Notes under the pieces: model-generated
The model's database searches: none
Seen by the model: the letters and a program-made list of their open reading frames with translations, nothing else
What the model was told of the DNA's origin: nothing
Shown: positions 10,518-21,245 of the stretch, piece after piece
How positions within the stretch are numbered: position 1 is the stretch's first letter
Layout of the letters: every line of letters starts with the position of its first letter
NCBI GenBank assembly: GCA_902554325.1
Contig: CACDOH010000002.1
Location: forward strand, 1 to 64,000
Reading direction: 5' to 3'
DNA length: 64,000 nt
From: an uncultured Pelagibacteraceae bacterium
GTDB taxonomy: Bacteria; Pseudomonadota; Alphaproteobacteria; Pelagibacterales; AG-422-B15
Position numbers and translations under genes: made by a program

Positions 10518-10814
10518 ATGGAATTTTGCAATGCTGTGAGAGCTAAAGTCAAAGAAGGTTGTGAAGAAGAATATTTGGAGATCAATAGAGGTTTTGAAAA
10601 TTTACCTGGCCAAAAGATTAGTCGTCTTTTCAAAACAGGAGAAAGAACATATTGCTATATCGGCATATGGGAATCAGAAGAGGCAATTGCTGCTCAGAGA
10701 GATGCAATGATCGCAAATTTAGATAAGATGAGGCACGTCCTTGAAGAATTATCACCTGAATTAGGTGTAACTGATCCTGTTTCAGGTACAGTTGTTCTTG
10801 ATTATGATGGATAA
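10518..10814 (+). CDS. antibiotic biosynthesis monooxygenase-like (ABM / dimeric alpha-beta barrel) protein
   Basis: 98 aa, MEFCNAVRAKVKEGCEEEYLEINRGF...; upstream AAAGGAG RBS. Confidence 0.55.
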   Translation: MEFCNAVRAKVKEGCEEEYLEINRGFENLPGQKISRLFKTGERTYCYIGIWESEEAIAAQRDAMIANLDKMRHVLEELSPELGVTDPVSGTVVLDYDG

Positions 10815-11072
10815 ATCGGGTTAAGATCTTAATATGAATCTAGATCTACCTGAGTTGTTATTTGGCATTCCATTGCATTTAACACTTTTGTGTATTTCTA
10901 AATTATATGCAAATAGGTCATATGATGAAGCAGCAGGATATTTTAGTAAGGCGGGTAAAGTTTAAAAATTTATTACCTCCTGTTATTAAGCTAGTCATCA
11001 AAAGAAAATGCAATCTATGTTTCATTGACTTAAACAAAGCCACGAGAGCTTCTAAAACATATCATTAATAAT

Positions 11073-11861
11073 ATGAGCTTAACCGACGAAGGACACTACG
11101 GTCCCAAACAATTGAATATGCTTAAAACCATCTGGGGTGAAGGATTTTTATCACCAGGGGGCACTGATGAAATTGATCAAATTTTAAAAGGATTAGACTT
11201 AAAAGGCAAAAAAGTTTTGGACATTGGCTGCGGTACAGGAGGAGCAGTTTTTCATATGATAGAAAAATATGGTGCTAATGAAGCAATTGGAATAGATCCA
11301 GAACCATTAGTGATCGAAACTGCAAATGATTTAGCTATAAAGAAAGGCATATCTAATAAAGTGAAATTTATATGTACTAAGCCTGGTGAACATAATTTTG
11401 AAGATAAAAGCTTTCAGGTTGTTTTTAGCAAGGAAGCCTTTTTACATATTGTTGACAAAAAAAAATTACTCCAAGAGATAAATGATATCTTAGTTGATGA
11501 TGGAATTCTTTCTGTGGGAGACTGGATGAGGAATGATGATAATGAGCCATCAGAGCAGATGAAGGAGTATATTGCAGCGGAAGGTCTAGATATGTTCATG
11601 TGCTCACTCGAGAAGTATGAAAGTCTTTTAAAAGAAACAGGATTTAAAGTTCTAACACTAAATGATCGTAACAAATGGTACTTAGAAAAAGTTAAGACAG
11701 AAATATCAGATATAAAAGGCCCCCTTTATGATGAGGTGACAAGGCTAATCGGAAAAGAAGAAGCAGATGGAGCGCTTGAGATTTGGGAAAAATTACTTGG
11801 TGTAGTTGAAAAAGGAGAACATCGCCCTGGCAATTTTCAAGCCATAAAGATATCAAACTAA
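11073..11861 (+). CDS. SAM-dependent methyltransferase (phosphoethanolamine N-methyltransferase-like)
   Basis: GEGFLSPGGTDEIDQIL...VLDIGCGTGGAVFHM. Confidence 0.75.
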   Translation: MSLTDEGHYGPKQLNMLKTIWGEGFLSPGGTDEIDQILKGLDLKGKKVLDIGCGTGGAVFHMIEKYGANEAIGIDPEPLVIETANDLAIKKGISNKVKFICTKPGEHNFEDKSFQVVFSKEAFLHIVDKKKLLQEINDILVDDGILSVGDWMRNDDNEPSEQMKEYIAAEGLDMFMCSLEKYESLLKETGFKVLTLNDRNKWYLEKVKTEISDIKGPLYDEVTRLIGKEEADGALEIWEKLLGVVEKGEHRPGNFQAIKISN

Positions 11862-11862
11862 T

Positions 11863-12102
11863 ATGGATAATAAACTATCCCAGGCAGATACTGATCGTAT
11901 TATTGAAATGGCTTGGGAAGATCGAACAACTTTTATTGATATTAATAATCAATTTGGACTTAAAGAAAAAGAAGTGATAAAGATTATGAAAGATAATCTT
12001 AAACGTAATTCTTTTCTGAAATGGAGACAAAGAGTGAGGGGACGAAAAACAAAAATCAATCCAATTTCAGATCGATTTAAATCTTCTAATCAAAAAACAT
12101 AA
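11863..12102 (+). CDS. TIGR03643-like small conserved protein
   Basis: ADTDRIIEMAWEDRTTFIDINNQFGLKEKEVIKIMK pattern. Confidence 0.7.
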   Translation: MDNKLSQADTDRIIEMAWEDRTTFIDINNQFGLKEKEVIKIMKDNLKRNSFLKWRQRVRGRKTKINPISDRFKSSNQKT

Positions 12103-12106
12103 TAAT

Positions 12107-12484
12107 ATGAGCTCGGTACAAAATATTTCATCTGAAGACTGCTTTAAAAAATTAAATGAAGATCAGAATTCTTACCTCATTGATGTTAGAAGTCCAACTG
12201 AGTGGAACGTTGATGGCATTCCCGATGAAGATTCTTTTGAGGGTATTCTTTTTAAAATAGCTATAAGAAACGAGGAAGGAACTCAAAACCCAAATTTTAT
12301 TGAAGAATTTAACTCCCTTGAAATACCTAAGGACTCAAATATTTATTTTATTTGTAAATCAGGTGCTCGTTCTAATCTAGCTGCCAACATGATCGAGAAT
12401 GAAGGTTATAAAAGCCTATTTAATGTTGAAGATGGTTTTACTCTAGGGTGGAAGCCTAAAGGTCTCCCTTCATCGGAATATTAA
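12107..12484 (+). CDS. rhodanese-like sulfurtransferase
   Basis: IDVRSPTEW and ICKSGARS active-site Cys loop. Confidence 0.9.
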   Translation: MSSVQNISSEDCFKKLNEDQNSYLIDVRSPTEWNVDGIPDEDSFEGILFKIAIRNEEGTQNPNFIEEFNSLEIPKDSNIYFICKSGARSNLAANMIENEGYKSLFNVEDGFTLGWKPKGLPSSEY

Positions 12485-13080
12485 TCTGAGACTGAAACAA
12501 TTTTCTCGATCAGCTTATCCAAATCATAATCATTGTTAGCTAGGAATGACTGAAATTCTTCTCGCTGCGCAATCACAAGACTGATGCCTTCAATATTTAA
12601 ATCAATGATTTTTATCTTATTGTCCTTATTTAAAAGTCTCCACTTAAGATTAATCTTAAGTGTGTCAGTTCCTTCCCTAATAATATTACTTTCAACAATC
12701 ACGTATTTGCCAGCCTCTTGTGATCCGACTACATCAACTTTTTCACCTGCATACTGGTCAAGTTTATTAGCGTACGAGCTTACAAAGTAATCTTTGAATG
12801 CAATTAAATATGCTTCTTTTTGTTCATCTGAAGCATTTTTCCATGCTTTAGATAAAACAAATTTAGAAATTAAATTAAGATCAATCGATGACATCACTAA
12901 TTCCGTAAAACTTGAAGTTCTTTCAGTGTCTGAAAGTGAATTATTACTTAAGATAGATATAGCCGAATTCGCAAATGACGCTACAAACTTTTCCTCTTCT
13001 GCAAAATTAGATGCAAGAACTGTCAGATTGAAACCGCAGCAAAGAAAAAGTATATAAATATGAAATCTAATCCTAGTCAT
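12481..13080 (-). CDS. mlaC: MlaC/ABC-type phospholipid-binding protein
   Basis: Signal peptide plus Tol-Tol-Ttg2 pattern (LISKFVLSKAWKNASDEQKEAYLIAFKDYFVSSYANKL); adjacent to mlaA. Confidence 0.85.
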   Translation of the reverse strand: MTRIRFHIYILFLCCGFNLTVLASNFAEEEKFVASFANSAISILSNNSLSDTERTSSFTELVMSSIDLNLISKFVLSKAWKNASDEQKEAYLIAFKDYFVSSYANKLDQYAGEKVDVVGSQEAGKYVIVESNIIREGTDTLKINLKWRLLNKDNKIKIIDLNIEGISLVIAQREEFQSFLANNDYDLDKLIEKIVSVSD

Positions 13081-13894
13081 ATGTAATCTCTATATCTGGT
13101 CCTACATAGCTTTCATCTAGCTCAAAGTCATCAAAAATGTCATTTTCTTGTTCAGAGGAATCAATTTCTAGATTGCTTGCTGCTTGACTTTCCCTTCCTT
13201 GAGAATAAAAACTCCTGACTGCAGCATAATAGTCAATTGAATTATTCTGCAGGTCATCAAGTATTTCAACATTTTGAGATCTAAAATCAACTGCGCCTGT
13301 TCCTAATCGATATGTTCTTAGTGAGTCAGAAGCGCTACCTCCTCCAATTTGATACATTGGATCTAAAAGAGATGTGGAGAGAAGACCCGCAAAGTCTCGA
13401 GGATTAGATGGACCCAAGAAAGGCAATACTACGTATGGACCTGAGGAAACGCCCCAAACCGATAATGTTTGTCCAAAATCTTCGGTTTCAGTAACTAAGC
13501 CCATGCTTGATGCTGGATCAAAGAAGCCTAATAATCCAACGGTTGAATTAATAATAAACCTTGATGTTGATACTCCAGCTTTTCTGAGCTCTCCTTGAAG
13601 AAGATTATTAACGGCAGTAATGGGCATGCTTAAATTATTTAAGGAATATGTAATTCTATTTCTCACAAATCCAGGTATAAGGGCCTTGTATGTTACGGCG
13701 ATCGGTCTTAAAATAATTTTATCAAAGATGACATTAAAAGAAAACACGACCCTATTTACCTTTTCAAATGGATCGTTAACTGTTGACACCTCTTGCTGTG
13801 ATAAAGAGCTATTCAATTCAGTACTTTTGGAAGCACAACCCTGAAAGACCAGAGTAGATCCAATAATTAGCACTAATAGTATTCTCAAGTTCAT
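13073..13894 (-). CDS. mlaA: MlaA/VacJ family lipoprotein
   Basis: Lipobox VFQGCAS, DPFEKVNRVVFSFN, SGPYVVLPFLGPSNPRDFAG. Confidence 0.93.
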   Translation of the reverse strand: MNLRILLVLIIGSTLVFQGCASKSTELNSSLSQQEVSTVNDPFEKVNRVVFSFNVIFDKIILRPIAVTYKALIPGFVRNRITYSLNNLSMPITAVNNLLQGELRKAGVSTSRFIINSTVGLLGFFDPASSMGLVTETEDFGQTLSVWGVSSGPYVVLPFLGPSNPRDFAGLLSTSLLDPMYQIGGGSASDSLRTYRLGTGAVDFRSQNVEILDDLQNNSIDYYAAVRSFYSQGRESQAASNLEIDSSEQENDIFDDFELDESYVGPDIEITYD

Positions 13895-13989
13895 TAGATT
13901 AATGCTATTCTATATAAATTTTGTAATCAAATTAATACTTTAATTGAATTTAAATTTATGAGGCATTTTAGAGAATAAATGGAACTATT

Positions 13990-14889
13990 TTGAGAACCAA
14001 AGACATTATTTTAGTATTAATGATAAATTTTGCTTTTAGTTTAGCCTTTATTTCAGCAAAGATTGGGGTAACAGAATTTCCGCCATTTCTTTTTACAACA
14101 ATGCGCTTTTTGCTTATCGCTCTTATTTTAATTCCATTCCTTAAGATTCATAAAGGTCAAATGAGCAATATTTTGATAGTTTCAATCCTCGGAGGAGGAA
14201 TTCATTTTGCATTTTTTTATTTAGCCCTTGATAATTCTCAGTATATTTCATCTGTTGCAATCGTACTTCAATTAGGGGTGCCAATTGCTACCATCTTATC
14301 CGTAATCTTTCTTAAGGAAGTGATTAGATGGAGAAGAATACTGGGTATCACTTTATCTTTTGGAGGCGTAATAATACTAGTCTTTGAGCCAACGATTTTT
14401 TATGACTTGGGCGGGGTTTATTTTGCTCTTCTAGCGGCTTTCTCTATAGCTGTAAGTCTATTATTTATGAAAAAACTAGAAAATATTAAGGTATTTGATC
14501 TACAGGCATGGATCGCTTTTATAAGCTTTATTTTTCTGGCAATTGTATCGTTAATTTTTGAAGATAATCATTTTGAAGTAATAACAAATGCTAATTTAAT
14601 TGGTTGGTATGCTGTTTTATTTACAGCTTTTGCAGCAACATTAATAGGTCATGCAGGATTTTATTATCTAATTACTAGGTATGAATTATCAAAAGTAACA
14701 CCTTTAACTCTCATGGCTCCTATTTTGGCTATAGTAAACGCATTTATAATTTCTTTATTTTCATTATATGAAGGTTTTGATGAGGTAATTACTGTAAAAA
14801 TTATTTTCGGTGCATTAATTACTTTGATTGGGGTCGCTATAGTAATGATCCGTGAGCCAGAAGAAAAAAAAGTTTTGCAATCACCATGA
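13990..14889 (+). CDS. EamA-family (DMT) transporter
   Basis: About 10 TM segments, duplicated EamA pattern; TTG start. Confidence 0.8.
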   Translation: MRTKDIILVLMINFAFSLAFISAKIGVTEFPPFLFTTMRFLLIALILIPFLKIHKGQMSNILIVSILGGGIHFAFFYLALDNSQYISSVAIVLQLGVPIATILSVIFLKEVIRWRRILGITLSFGGVIILVFEPTIFYDLGGVYFALLAAFSIAVSLLFMKKLENIKVFDLQAWIAFISFIFLAIVSLIFEDNHFEVITNANLIGWYAVLFTAFAATLIGHAGFYYLITRYELSKVTPLTLMAPILAIVNAFIISLFSLYEGFDEVITVKIIFGALITLIGVAIVMIREPEEKKVLQSP

Positions 14890-15617
14890 TATACAAATTT
14901 CAAAATTCTCCTAATTTTGAGAAAAGAAAATATAGAAAAATAAAATATCTTATAGTTCATTATACAGGAATGAAGTCATCAGCTGAGTCTTTGAAGAGAT
15001 TGCAGTCAAAAAAATATAAAGTTAGCTCACACTATTTCATAAATGAATATGGAGAAATCATCCAACTCGTGAAAGATCAGAATATTGCTTGGCACACAGG
15101 TATCTCATTCTGGGGATCAGACAAAAATCTCAATTCGAAATCAATCGGAATAGAGATACAGAATAAAGGTCAAGAATTTGGATATCATAAATTCAACAAG
15201 TCACAAGTAGATGCTTTAGTAAAGTTAATGTTATATTTAAAAAATAAATATGAAATTAATGACTCATTCATATTAGGACACTCGGATATAGCTCCATTAA
15301 GAAAAGTAGACCCTGGTTATTTATTTCCTTGGAAATTATTAAATAAAAAAGGGATAGGATTGCTTCCAAAAAAAAATAATTCTAATAAAAAACTAAATCC
15401 CTCAAATATAAAAAATTTACAGCTTTTATTGAGAGACTTTGGTTACAAAATTTCAATTAATGGATTAATGGATAAAGAAACTCTTCAAGTTATTTATGCT
15501 TTTGAGAGCCATTATTGTCCTGAAGAACTAGAAGAATTTCCCGTTAAAAATAAATTGATAGGATATCTGCGAAATTTAATAAAATCAAAAAACAGAAGCT
15601 TGACCAAAAAACACTAA
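14886..15617 (+). CDS. N-acetylmuramoyl-L-alanine amidase (AmpD-like) with peptidoglycan-binding tail
   Basis: LIVHYTGM, SHYFINEYGEIIQLVKDQNIAWHTG, GHSDIAPLRKVDPGYLFPW. Confidence 0.9.
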   Translation: MIYKFQNSPNFEKRKYRKIKYLIVHYTGMKSSAESLKRLQSKKYKVSSHYFINEYGEIIQLVKDQNIAWHTGISFWGSDKNLNSKSIGIEIQNKGQEFGYHKFNKSQVDALVKLMLYLKNKYEINDSFILGHSDIAPLRKVDPGYLFPWKLLNKKGIGLLPKKNNSNKKLNPSNIKNLQLLLRDFGYKISINGLMDKETLQVIYAFESHYCPEELEEFPVKNKLIGYLRNLIKSKNRSLTKKH

Positions 15618-15635
15618 GACTGTAAATGATATTTG

Positions 15636-15984
15636 CCAGATAATTGGATGACTGCTTTACTTGTAAAGAGGAAAGTCCGGGCTCCATAAGACAATGGTGC
15701 CGGGTAATACCCGGCGGGGGCGACCCCAGGGAAAGTGCCGCAGAAAATAAACCGCCTTAATTGAAATTTATAAGGTAAGGGTGAAAAGGTGAGGTAAGAG
15801 CTCACCGCTTTTTTGGTAACAAAAAAGGCATGGTAAACCCCGCCAGGAGCAAGATCAAATAGAGTTACAATAGTTAGTCTTGACTGTAACTGGGTTGATC
15901 GCATGATTCGTGTGGTAACACTCGAACTAGATGAATAGTCATAGATTTTATTAAATCACAGAACCCGGCTTATAGATTATCTGG
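15636..15984 (+). ncRNA. rnpB: RNase P RNA (type A)
   Basis: GAGGAAAGTCCGGGCTCC, GGTAAACCCCGCCAGGAGCAAGATC, ACAGAACCCGGCTTATAGA; terminal helix CCAGATAA...TTATCTGG. Confidence 0.95.
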
Positions 15985-16090
15985 TAATTTTTTATCTATT
16001 TATTTTCAATTACTTATTAAATTTGCTTAAAGTGAATTATCATATAAGCTACTGAAAAATATAATTAATCCAAAAAAAGCAGTAGACATA

Positions 16091-16136
16091 ACCCATTTGA
16101 TCCCATATTATCCCATGTAATCCCAATTTAACCCAA
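16091..16136. promoter_or_regulatory. MraZ-type operator: five CCCA (TGGG) repeats at exact 10-bp spacing
   Basis: acccatttga tcccatatta tcccatgtaa tcccaattta acccaaatga immediately upstream of mraZ. Confidence 0.85.
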
Positions 16137-16182
16137 ATGAGGTAATTTGTTGATTATTTTAATAACTAACTTTTTTTATAAA

Positions 16183-16635
16183 ATGGCATTGTTTCTATCT
16201 ACTTATATTTATCGCATAGACAAGAAAGGTCGTGTTTCAGTACCTTCTTCATTCAGAAGTGTACTTGAACAAAATGGTCTTAAGGGAATGATTTGCTATC
16301 CGTCACCAACCCTTGAATCAATTGAAGGTTGTGCAATTAACCGAATGCAAAAAATAAGTGATGCGATCGAGCATGCTGGGCCTTTTAGTGAAGAACGGAA
16401 CACTTTTTCATCTTCTATATTTGCAGACAGTCATCAAATTCATTTTGATCAAGAAGGCAGAGTAATAATACCTGGTGAATTAATTGTATCAGCAGGAATC
16501 ATTGATCAAGTTTCATTTGTAGGTATGGGCGAAACTTTTCAAATGTGGAACCCGACTACGTATGAGGACTATAAAAAAGACAAAACAAATAGTGCAAAGA
16601 ATAATTTAGCAAATCTCAAATGGAGTAATCAATAA
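16183..16635 (+). CDS. mraZ: transcriptional regulator MraZ
   Basis: ALFLSTYIYRIDKKGRVSVPSSFR and second AbrB-like half FDQEGRVIIPGEL; start trimmed from 16147. Confidence 0.95.
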   Translation: MALFLSTYIYRIDKKGRVSVPSSFRSVLEQNGLKGMICYPSPTLESIEGCAINRMQKISDAIEHAGPFSEERNTFSSSIFADSHQIHFDQEGRVIIPGELIVSAGIIDQVSFVGMGETFQMWNPTTYEDYKKDKTNSAKNNLANLKWSNQ

Positions 16636-16660
16636 CTAATGAAAATAGGAGGATAATTTC

Positions 16661-18199
16661 ATGGTTTTAAATTTAAGCGTTCCAGAGTTAAAAGAACTAA
16701 AACCTAAAATAACTGTATTTGGAGTCGGAGGTGCAGGTGGCAATGCAATTAACAACATGATTGAGGCAGGTTTGTCAGGTGTTGAGTTTGTGGCAGCCAA
16801 CACAGATGCACAGGCCCTTTCTAAATCATTGAGTGACTCTAAGATGCAATTAGGAGTTCAAGTAACAAAAGGTCTGGGCGCAGGATCACACCCTGACATT
16901 GGAAAGTCTTCAGCTGATGAAACTAAGCATGAAATTATGGAACGTTTAGAGGGAACTAATATGCTTTTCATCACGGCTGGTATGGGTGGAGGCACTGGTA
17001 CAGGTGCTGCACCAGTAATTGCAAGAGTAGCAAAAGAATTGGGTATCCTCACTGTTGCAGTTGTTACAAAACCATTTCAATTTGAAGGAGCTGGTAGAAT
17101 GCGTATCGCTGAGCAAGGTCTCAAAGAGTTAGAGCATCTTGTTGACACAACAATTGTTATACCTAACCAAAACTTATTCAAAGTTGCTGATGAACAAACT
17201 ACTTTTGCAGATGCTTTTTCAATGGCGGATGATGTTTTACATGCAGGGGTAAGAAGTATTACTGATTTAATGGTAGTACCTGGCCTTATTAATTTAGATT
17301 TTGCAGATGTAAAAACAATCATGAACAACATGGGTCGCGCTATGATGGGAACAGGTGAAGCTTCTGGTGAAAATAGAGCTATTGAATGTGCCCATAATGC
17401 TGTAACGAACCCACTACTTGACGACTATTCACTTGATGGAGCTAAAGGACTTCTCATCAATATAACTGGTGGGACTGACCTTACTCTTCATGAAGTCGAC
17501 AAAATTACAAACGAGATTCGAGAACAGGTTCATCCTGATGCAGATGTAATTGTGGGATCAATTTTTGACGACAAACTTGAAGGCAAGGCTAGAGTATCTG
17601 TTGTGGCTACAGGATTAGACTCACATCCAAAGCCAACTAAATCAATTGTAGATTTACAAATTACAAGAAATTCTGCAGTATCATCAATGGCAGCTACACC
17701 AGCAGCAAATTCAAACTCAGTACAAGCTTCGTTAAGCAATGAAGAGATGAATGAAGAAGTAAATGAAAATTTTGATCCATATATGTTCATGGATGGGCAG
17801 GATTCAGATATTCACTCTGAAACTGATATTGAAGATACACAAGTTATGATAGAGTCAAAAATGGTGGCTGAAGAAGAAGTTGAGCCAGAGCCAATCACTG
17901 AGCCAGAAATATCAGAACCAGAAATGGCAGCTGAAGAAGAAGTTGAGCCAGAGCCAATTACAGAGCCAATTACTGAACCAGAGATGGTTACTGAGGATGA
18001 AGCTCCTAATAGCATAATGGATTTAATAAATGCTAATAGAGAAAATAATGATTCAGATGCACCTGATCTTTTTAGTGGTCAAAACATTCATCAATTAGAC
18101 GACATAAATGATACTAAAGATGAAGAAATAGCTGAAGAAAGTGAAACTGATCAGGATTTATTAGAAATTCCTTCATTCCTTAGAAGACAGAGTAAATGA
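16661..18199 (+). CDS. ftsZ: cell division protein FtsZ
   Basis: [28 protein letters not shown] tubulin signature, C-terminal IPSFLRRQ peptide. Confidence 0.98.
   Translation: MVLNLSVPELKELKPKITVFGVGGAGGNAINNMIEAGLSGVEFVAANTDAQALSKSLSDSKMQLGVQVTKGLGAGSHPDIGKSSADETKHEIMERLEGTNMLFITAGMGGGTGTGAAPVIARVAKELGILTVAVVTKPFQFEGAGRMRIAEQGLKELEHLVDTTIVIPNQNLFKVADEQTTFADAFSMADDVLHAGVRSITDLMVVPGLINLDFADVKTIMNNMGRAMMGTGEASGENRAIECAHNAVTNPLLDDYSLDGAKGLLINITGGTDLTLHEVDKITNEIREQVHPDADVIVGSIFDDKLEGKARVSVVATGLDSHPKPTKSIVDLQITRNSAVSSMAATPAANSNSVQASLSNEEMNEEVNENFDPYMFMDGQDSDIHSETDIEDTQVMIESKMVAEEEVEPEPITEPEISEPEMAAEEEVEPEPITEPITEPEMVTEDEAPNSIMDLINANRENNDSDAPDLFSGQNIHQLDDINDTKDEEIAEESETDQDLLEIPSFLRRQSK
17867..17990 (+). 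repeat. repeat-bearing acidic FtsZ C-terminal linker ([15 protein letters not shown] units)
   Basis: GCTGAAGAAGAAGTTGAGCCAGAGCCAAT occurs twice, 63 bp apart. Confidence 0.8.
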
Positions 18200-19119
18200 C
18201 GAGTAAAGAATTGGCTCACAAGCCAGTTCTTATAAATGAGATAATAAAGTTAACCGGGCCTAAAGATAATGAAACGTACTTCGATGCAACATTTGGAAAT
18301 GGAGGATACTCGAAAGAATTTCTTGAGCTCACTAACTGCAATATTATTGCAATTGACAGGGATCCATTTGCTAATCAAATTGCTAAAGAATTTAAAAAAA
18401 AATATGGCAAGAGGTTCGATTTTTTCCATTCTAAATTTAGCAAAATTAATGAAGTTATGGAAAAAACCGAGGAAAAAGAAATTGACGGTTTCGTATTTGA
18501 TATAGGAGTTTCATCAATGCAACTAGATTTTCCAGAAAGAGGTTTTTCTTTTATGAAAGAAGGTCCATTAGACATGCGAATGGGTCAAGAAGGAAAAACT
18601 GCGTATGATGTGGTAAATTCAAAAAGTCATGAAGAATTAGCTGATATCATTTATTATTATGGTGATGAAAAAAACTCCAGGAGAATTGCTCGAGAGATTG
18701 AAAAGCATCGTAAATCAAAAAAAATTGAAACAACTCTAGAACTAGCAGAAGTTATCAAAAAATGTTTCTCAAATAAATATTATAAAAAACATCCTGCTAC
18801 TAAAACTTTTCAAGCCTTAAGAATTTATATAAATAGCGAATTAGAAGAATTACATTCTGGTCTTAATCACGCATTAAAATATTTAAAAAAAAATGGAAAT
18901 TTATGTGTTGTTACTTTCCATTCGCTTGAGGATAGACTTGTTAAAAACTTTTTAAAAATAGCAAGTCAAAATAATAAGATAAATAAAGTTCTCAAACCCA
19001 GCAAAGAAGAGATGGAATATAATTCACGATCAAGATCAGCTAAGCTAAGATTCTACGAAAAGAATAATCTTGAATGTGATTATGTATCTATTGAAGATTT
19101 AGGATTTAAACAATCATGA
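18196..19119 (+). CDS. rsmH: 16S rRNA (cytosine1402-N4)-methyltransferase RsmH (MraW)
   Basis: [45 protein letters not shown]. Confidence 0.97.
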   Translation: MTSKELAHKPVLINEIIKLTGPKDNETYFDATFGNGGYSKEFLELTNCNIIAIDRDPFANQIAKEFKKKYGKRFDFFHSKFSKINEVMEKTEEKEIDGFVFDIGVSSMQLDFPERGFSFMKEGPLDMRMGQEGKTAYDVVNSKSHEELADIIYYYGDEKNSRRIAREIEKHRKSKKIETTLELAEVIKKCFSNKYYKKHPATKTFQALRIYINSELEELHSGLNHALKYLKKNGNLCVVTFHSLEDRLVKNFLKIASQNNKINKVLKPSKEEMEYNSRSRSAKLRFYEKNNLECDYVSIEDLGFKQS

Positions 19120-19460
19120 TTAGTAGTTTATTTAAAATTTTATCAGTGATCATCTTATTAATAGGATTACTTGCAATAATGATCATAAAAAATATATCGG
19201 CTGAAAAGCAAAACTATATCAATGAACTAGAAATTACTTTGAGAGAAGAGCAAAATAAGAGTGAGCTTTTTAAAATAGAATGGGATCATATGATCTCACC
19301 CATTAATTTAAAAAAGATATCTGAAATGGTCATATCAAATGATTATACAAAATATTTCGTAGTTTTAGACAAAGATGATCTGGGCCAAGAAAATCAGGTA
19401 TTCAAGGATATTATTGCAGTTGATATGCCTTCAAAGAAAATTATAAGCCCTGCACGTTAG
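19116..19460 (+). CDS. ftsL: FtsL-like cell division protein
   Basis: Short TM plus coiled coil between rsmH and ftsI. Confidence 0.75.
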   Translation: MISSLFKILSVIILLIGLLAIMIIKNISAEKQNYINELEITLREEQNKSELFKIEWDHMISPINLKKISEMVISNDYTKYFVVLDKDDLGQENQVFKDIIAVDMPSKKIISPAR

Positions 19461-19466
19461 AATTTT

Positions 19467-21245
19467 GTGAGAAAGAGAAAAAATTCTGGGAAAAAGAAAA
19501 TAGACATTTATCAAAAAAGTTTCTCATTTACTCATCGATACAATGCTGAAAAATTTGCTATTGAAAAAATAAATTCAATAAAGCAAAGTTTCGCACTTAA
19601 GATTAATAATCGCTTAATTTTATCAGCAATCATATTCAGTACGTTGTTTATTGCTACTACAATTAAAATGATTGAAATTAATCTCTTTTATGTTGAAAAA
19701 AGCCGTTATTTTGTGTCATCGATAGATGAGGAAAGGCGTAACATATTAGATAGGAACAATATTTCTCTGACAGCTAACTTACAAATGTCTGATGTTGGTA
19801 TTGATCCTAAAAAAATTTATGATCGTGATGCATTTATTAAAAAAGTCTCATCATTGTATAACGACATATCAGTAAATGATTTAGAAAGTAGAATTAACTC
19901 TGGCAAATGGTTTTACTTGAAACGTAATATAAGTCCCAACGAACTTCAAAAAGTTATTGACCTTGGAGAAACTGGTATAGAGATAAGAGATATTTATAAG
20001 AGAAAGTATCTTCATAAAGAGCTATTTAGCCATCTTATAGGAAAAGTAGATATAGATAATGATGGCGTTTCAGGAATGGAAAAATCCTTCAACACATTAT
20101 TAAATAATCAAAATGAAAATGATATTATTTCCTCAGTAGATACAAGAATACAACACATAGTAAGAGATGAAATATTAGATTCTATGAAGTTGTACAAAGC
20201 AACTGGTGGATCAGGTCTTGTTATGGAGGTAAATACAGGAGAAATATTATCCATGGTATCGCTACCTGACTTTGATCCTAATAACAAAACTTTTGATGAA
20301 AATTCTACATTTAATAAAAACACTCTGGGTGTTTATGAATTTGGTTCAGTTATGAAAATATTTACAACCGCGATTGGAATTGAAGAAAATATATTTAAGC
20401 CTAATACACTATATGAAATTGATGATTATATTTACGTAGGTGAACATAAAGTACACGATGTTCATCGTCCTTGTGAAACTAAAAAATGTACAGTTGAAGA
20501 AATATTTGTTCATTCATCTAATGTTGGTACTATTAATATGATTAGAGATATTGGGCCAGAATTACAGAAGAATTATTTATACGATTTAGGTCTTTTAAAT
20601 CAAGTTATTGTAAATTTACCTGAACGAGCAGAGCCACTTATTCCAGATCCTTGGAGAATGGTTAATACTGAATCCATTTCTTATGGTTACGGACTTTCAA
20701 TCTCTCCTCTTCATTTAGCTTTAGCTACCTCAACGGTATTAAATGGTGGTTACATTATAGAACCGTCACTGGTAAAAAAAGATAATCAATTATTTAAAAA
20801 TCAAATATTTTCTGAGCAAACGAGTGAGATTATGAGATACTTACTCAATCGTGTCGTAGATGAAGGTACTGCAAAAGATGCTTTTGGAAAGAACTCTAAT
20901 AAAAAATATGCTGGTAAGTACAGTGATTATAAATACCTTGTTGGAGGTAAGACAGGAACAGCTAGAAAAATAAACAATAAGTCTTATGCAAGTGAAAAAA
21001 TGACAACATTTATTTCAGCTTTTCCCATCAATAAACCAAAATACCTAGTACTTATTTCACTAGATGACCCAAAAGGAATAGTTGGAGAATATGACACACC
21101 CTATAATACTTGGGGTTATACAGACGCTGGATGGAATGCAGCAAGAGTTTCACGACAAATTATAGACAGGATAAGTCCTATTTTAGACACAAAAAGTAAA
21201 TATTTACCAAGTGATAACTTATTAATAAATACATCACTGCAATAA
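19467..21245 (+). CDS. ftsI: penicillin-binding protein FtsI (PBP3)
   Basis: SVMK, SSN and KTGT transpeptidase motifs; dcw position. Confidence 0.95.
   Translation: MRKRKNSGKKKIDIYQKSFSFTHRYNAEKFAIEKINSIKQSFALKINNRLILSAIIFSTLFIATTIKMIEINLFYVEKSRYFVSSIDEERRNILDRNNISLTANLQMSDVGIDPKKIYDRDAFIKKVSSLYNDISVNDLESRINSGKWFYLKRNISPNELQKVIDLGETGIEIRDIYKRKYLHKELFSHLIGKVDIDNDGVSGMEKSFNTLLNNQNENDIISSVDTRIQHIVRDEILDSMKLYKATGGSGLVMEVNTGEILSMVSLPDFDPNNKTFDENSTFNKNTLGVYEFGSVMKIFTTAIGIEENIFKPNTLYEIDDYIYVGEHKVHDVHRPCETKKCTVEEIFVHSSNVGTINMIRDIGPELQKNYLYDLGLLNQVIVNLPERAEPLIPDPWRMVNTESISYGYGLSISPLHLALATSTVLNGGYIIEPSLVKKDNQLFKNQIFSEQTSEIMRYLLNRVVDEGTAKDAFGKNSNKKYAGKYSDYKYLVGGKTGTARKINNKSYASEKMTTFISAFPINKPKYLVLISLDDPKGIVGEYDTPYNTWGYTDAGWNAARVSRQIIDRISPILDTKSKYLPSDNLLINTSLQ

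Noticed and set aside
15614-15904. 96-aa minus-strand ORF
   Set aside because: Lies within the RNase P RNA gene; spurious
17812-18015. 67-aa minus-strand repetitive ORF
   Set aside because: Antisense of the FtsZ linker repeats
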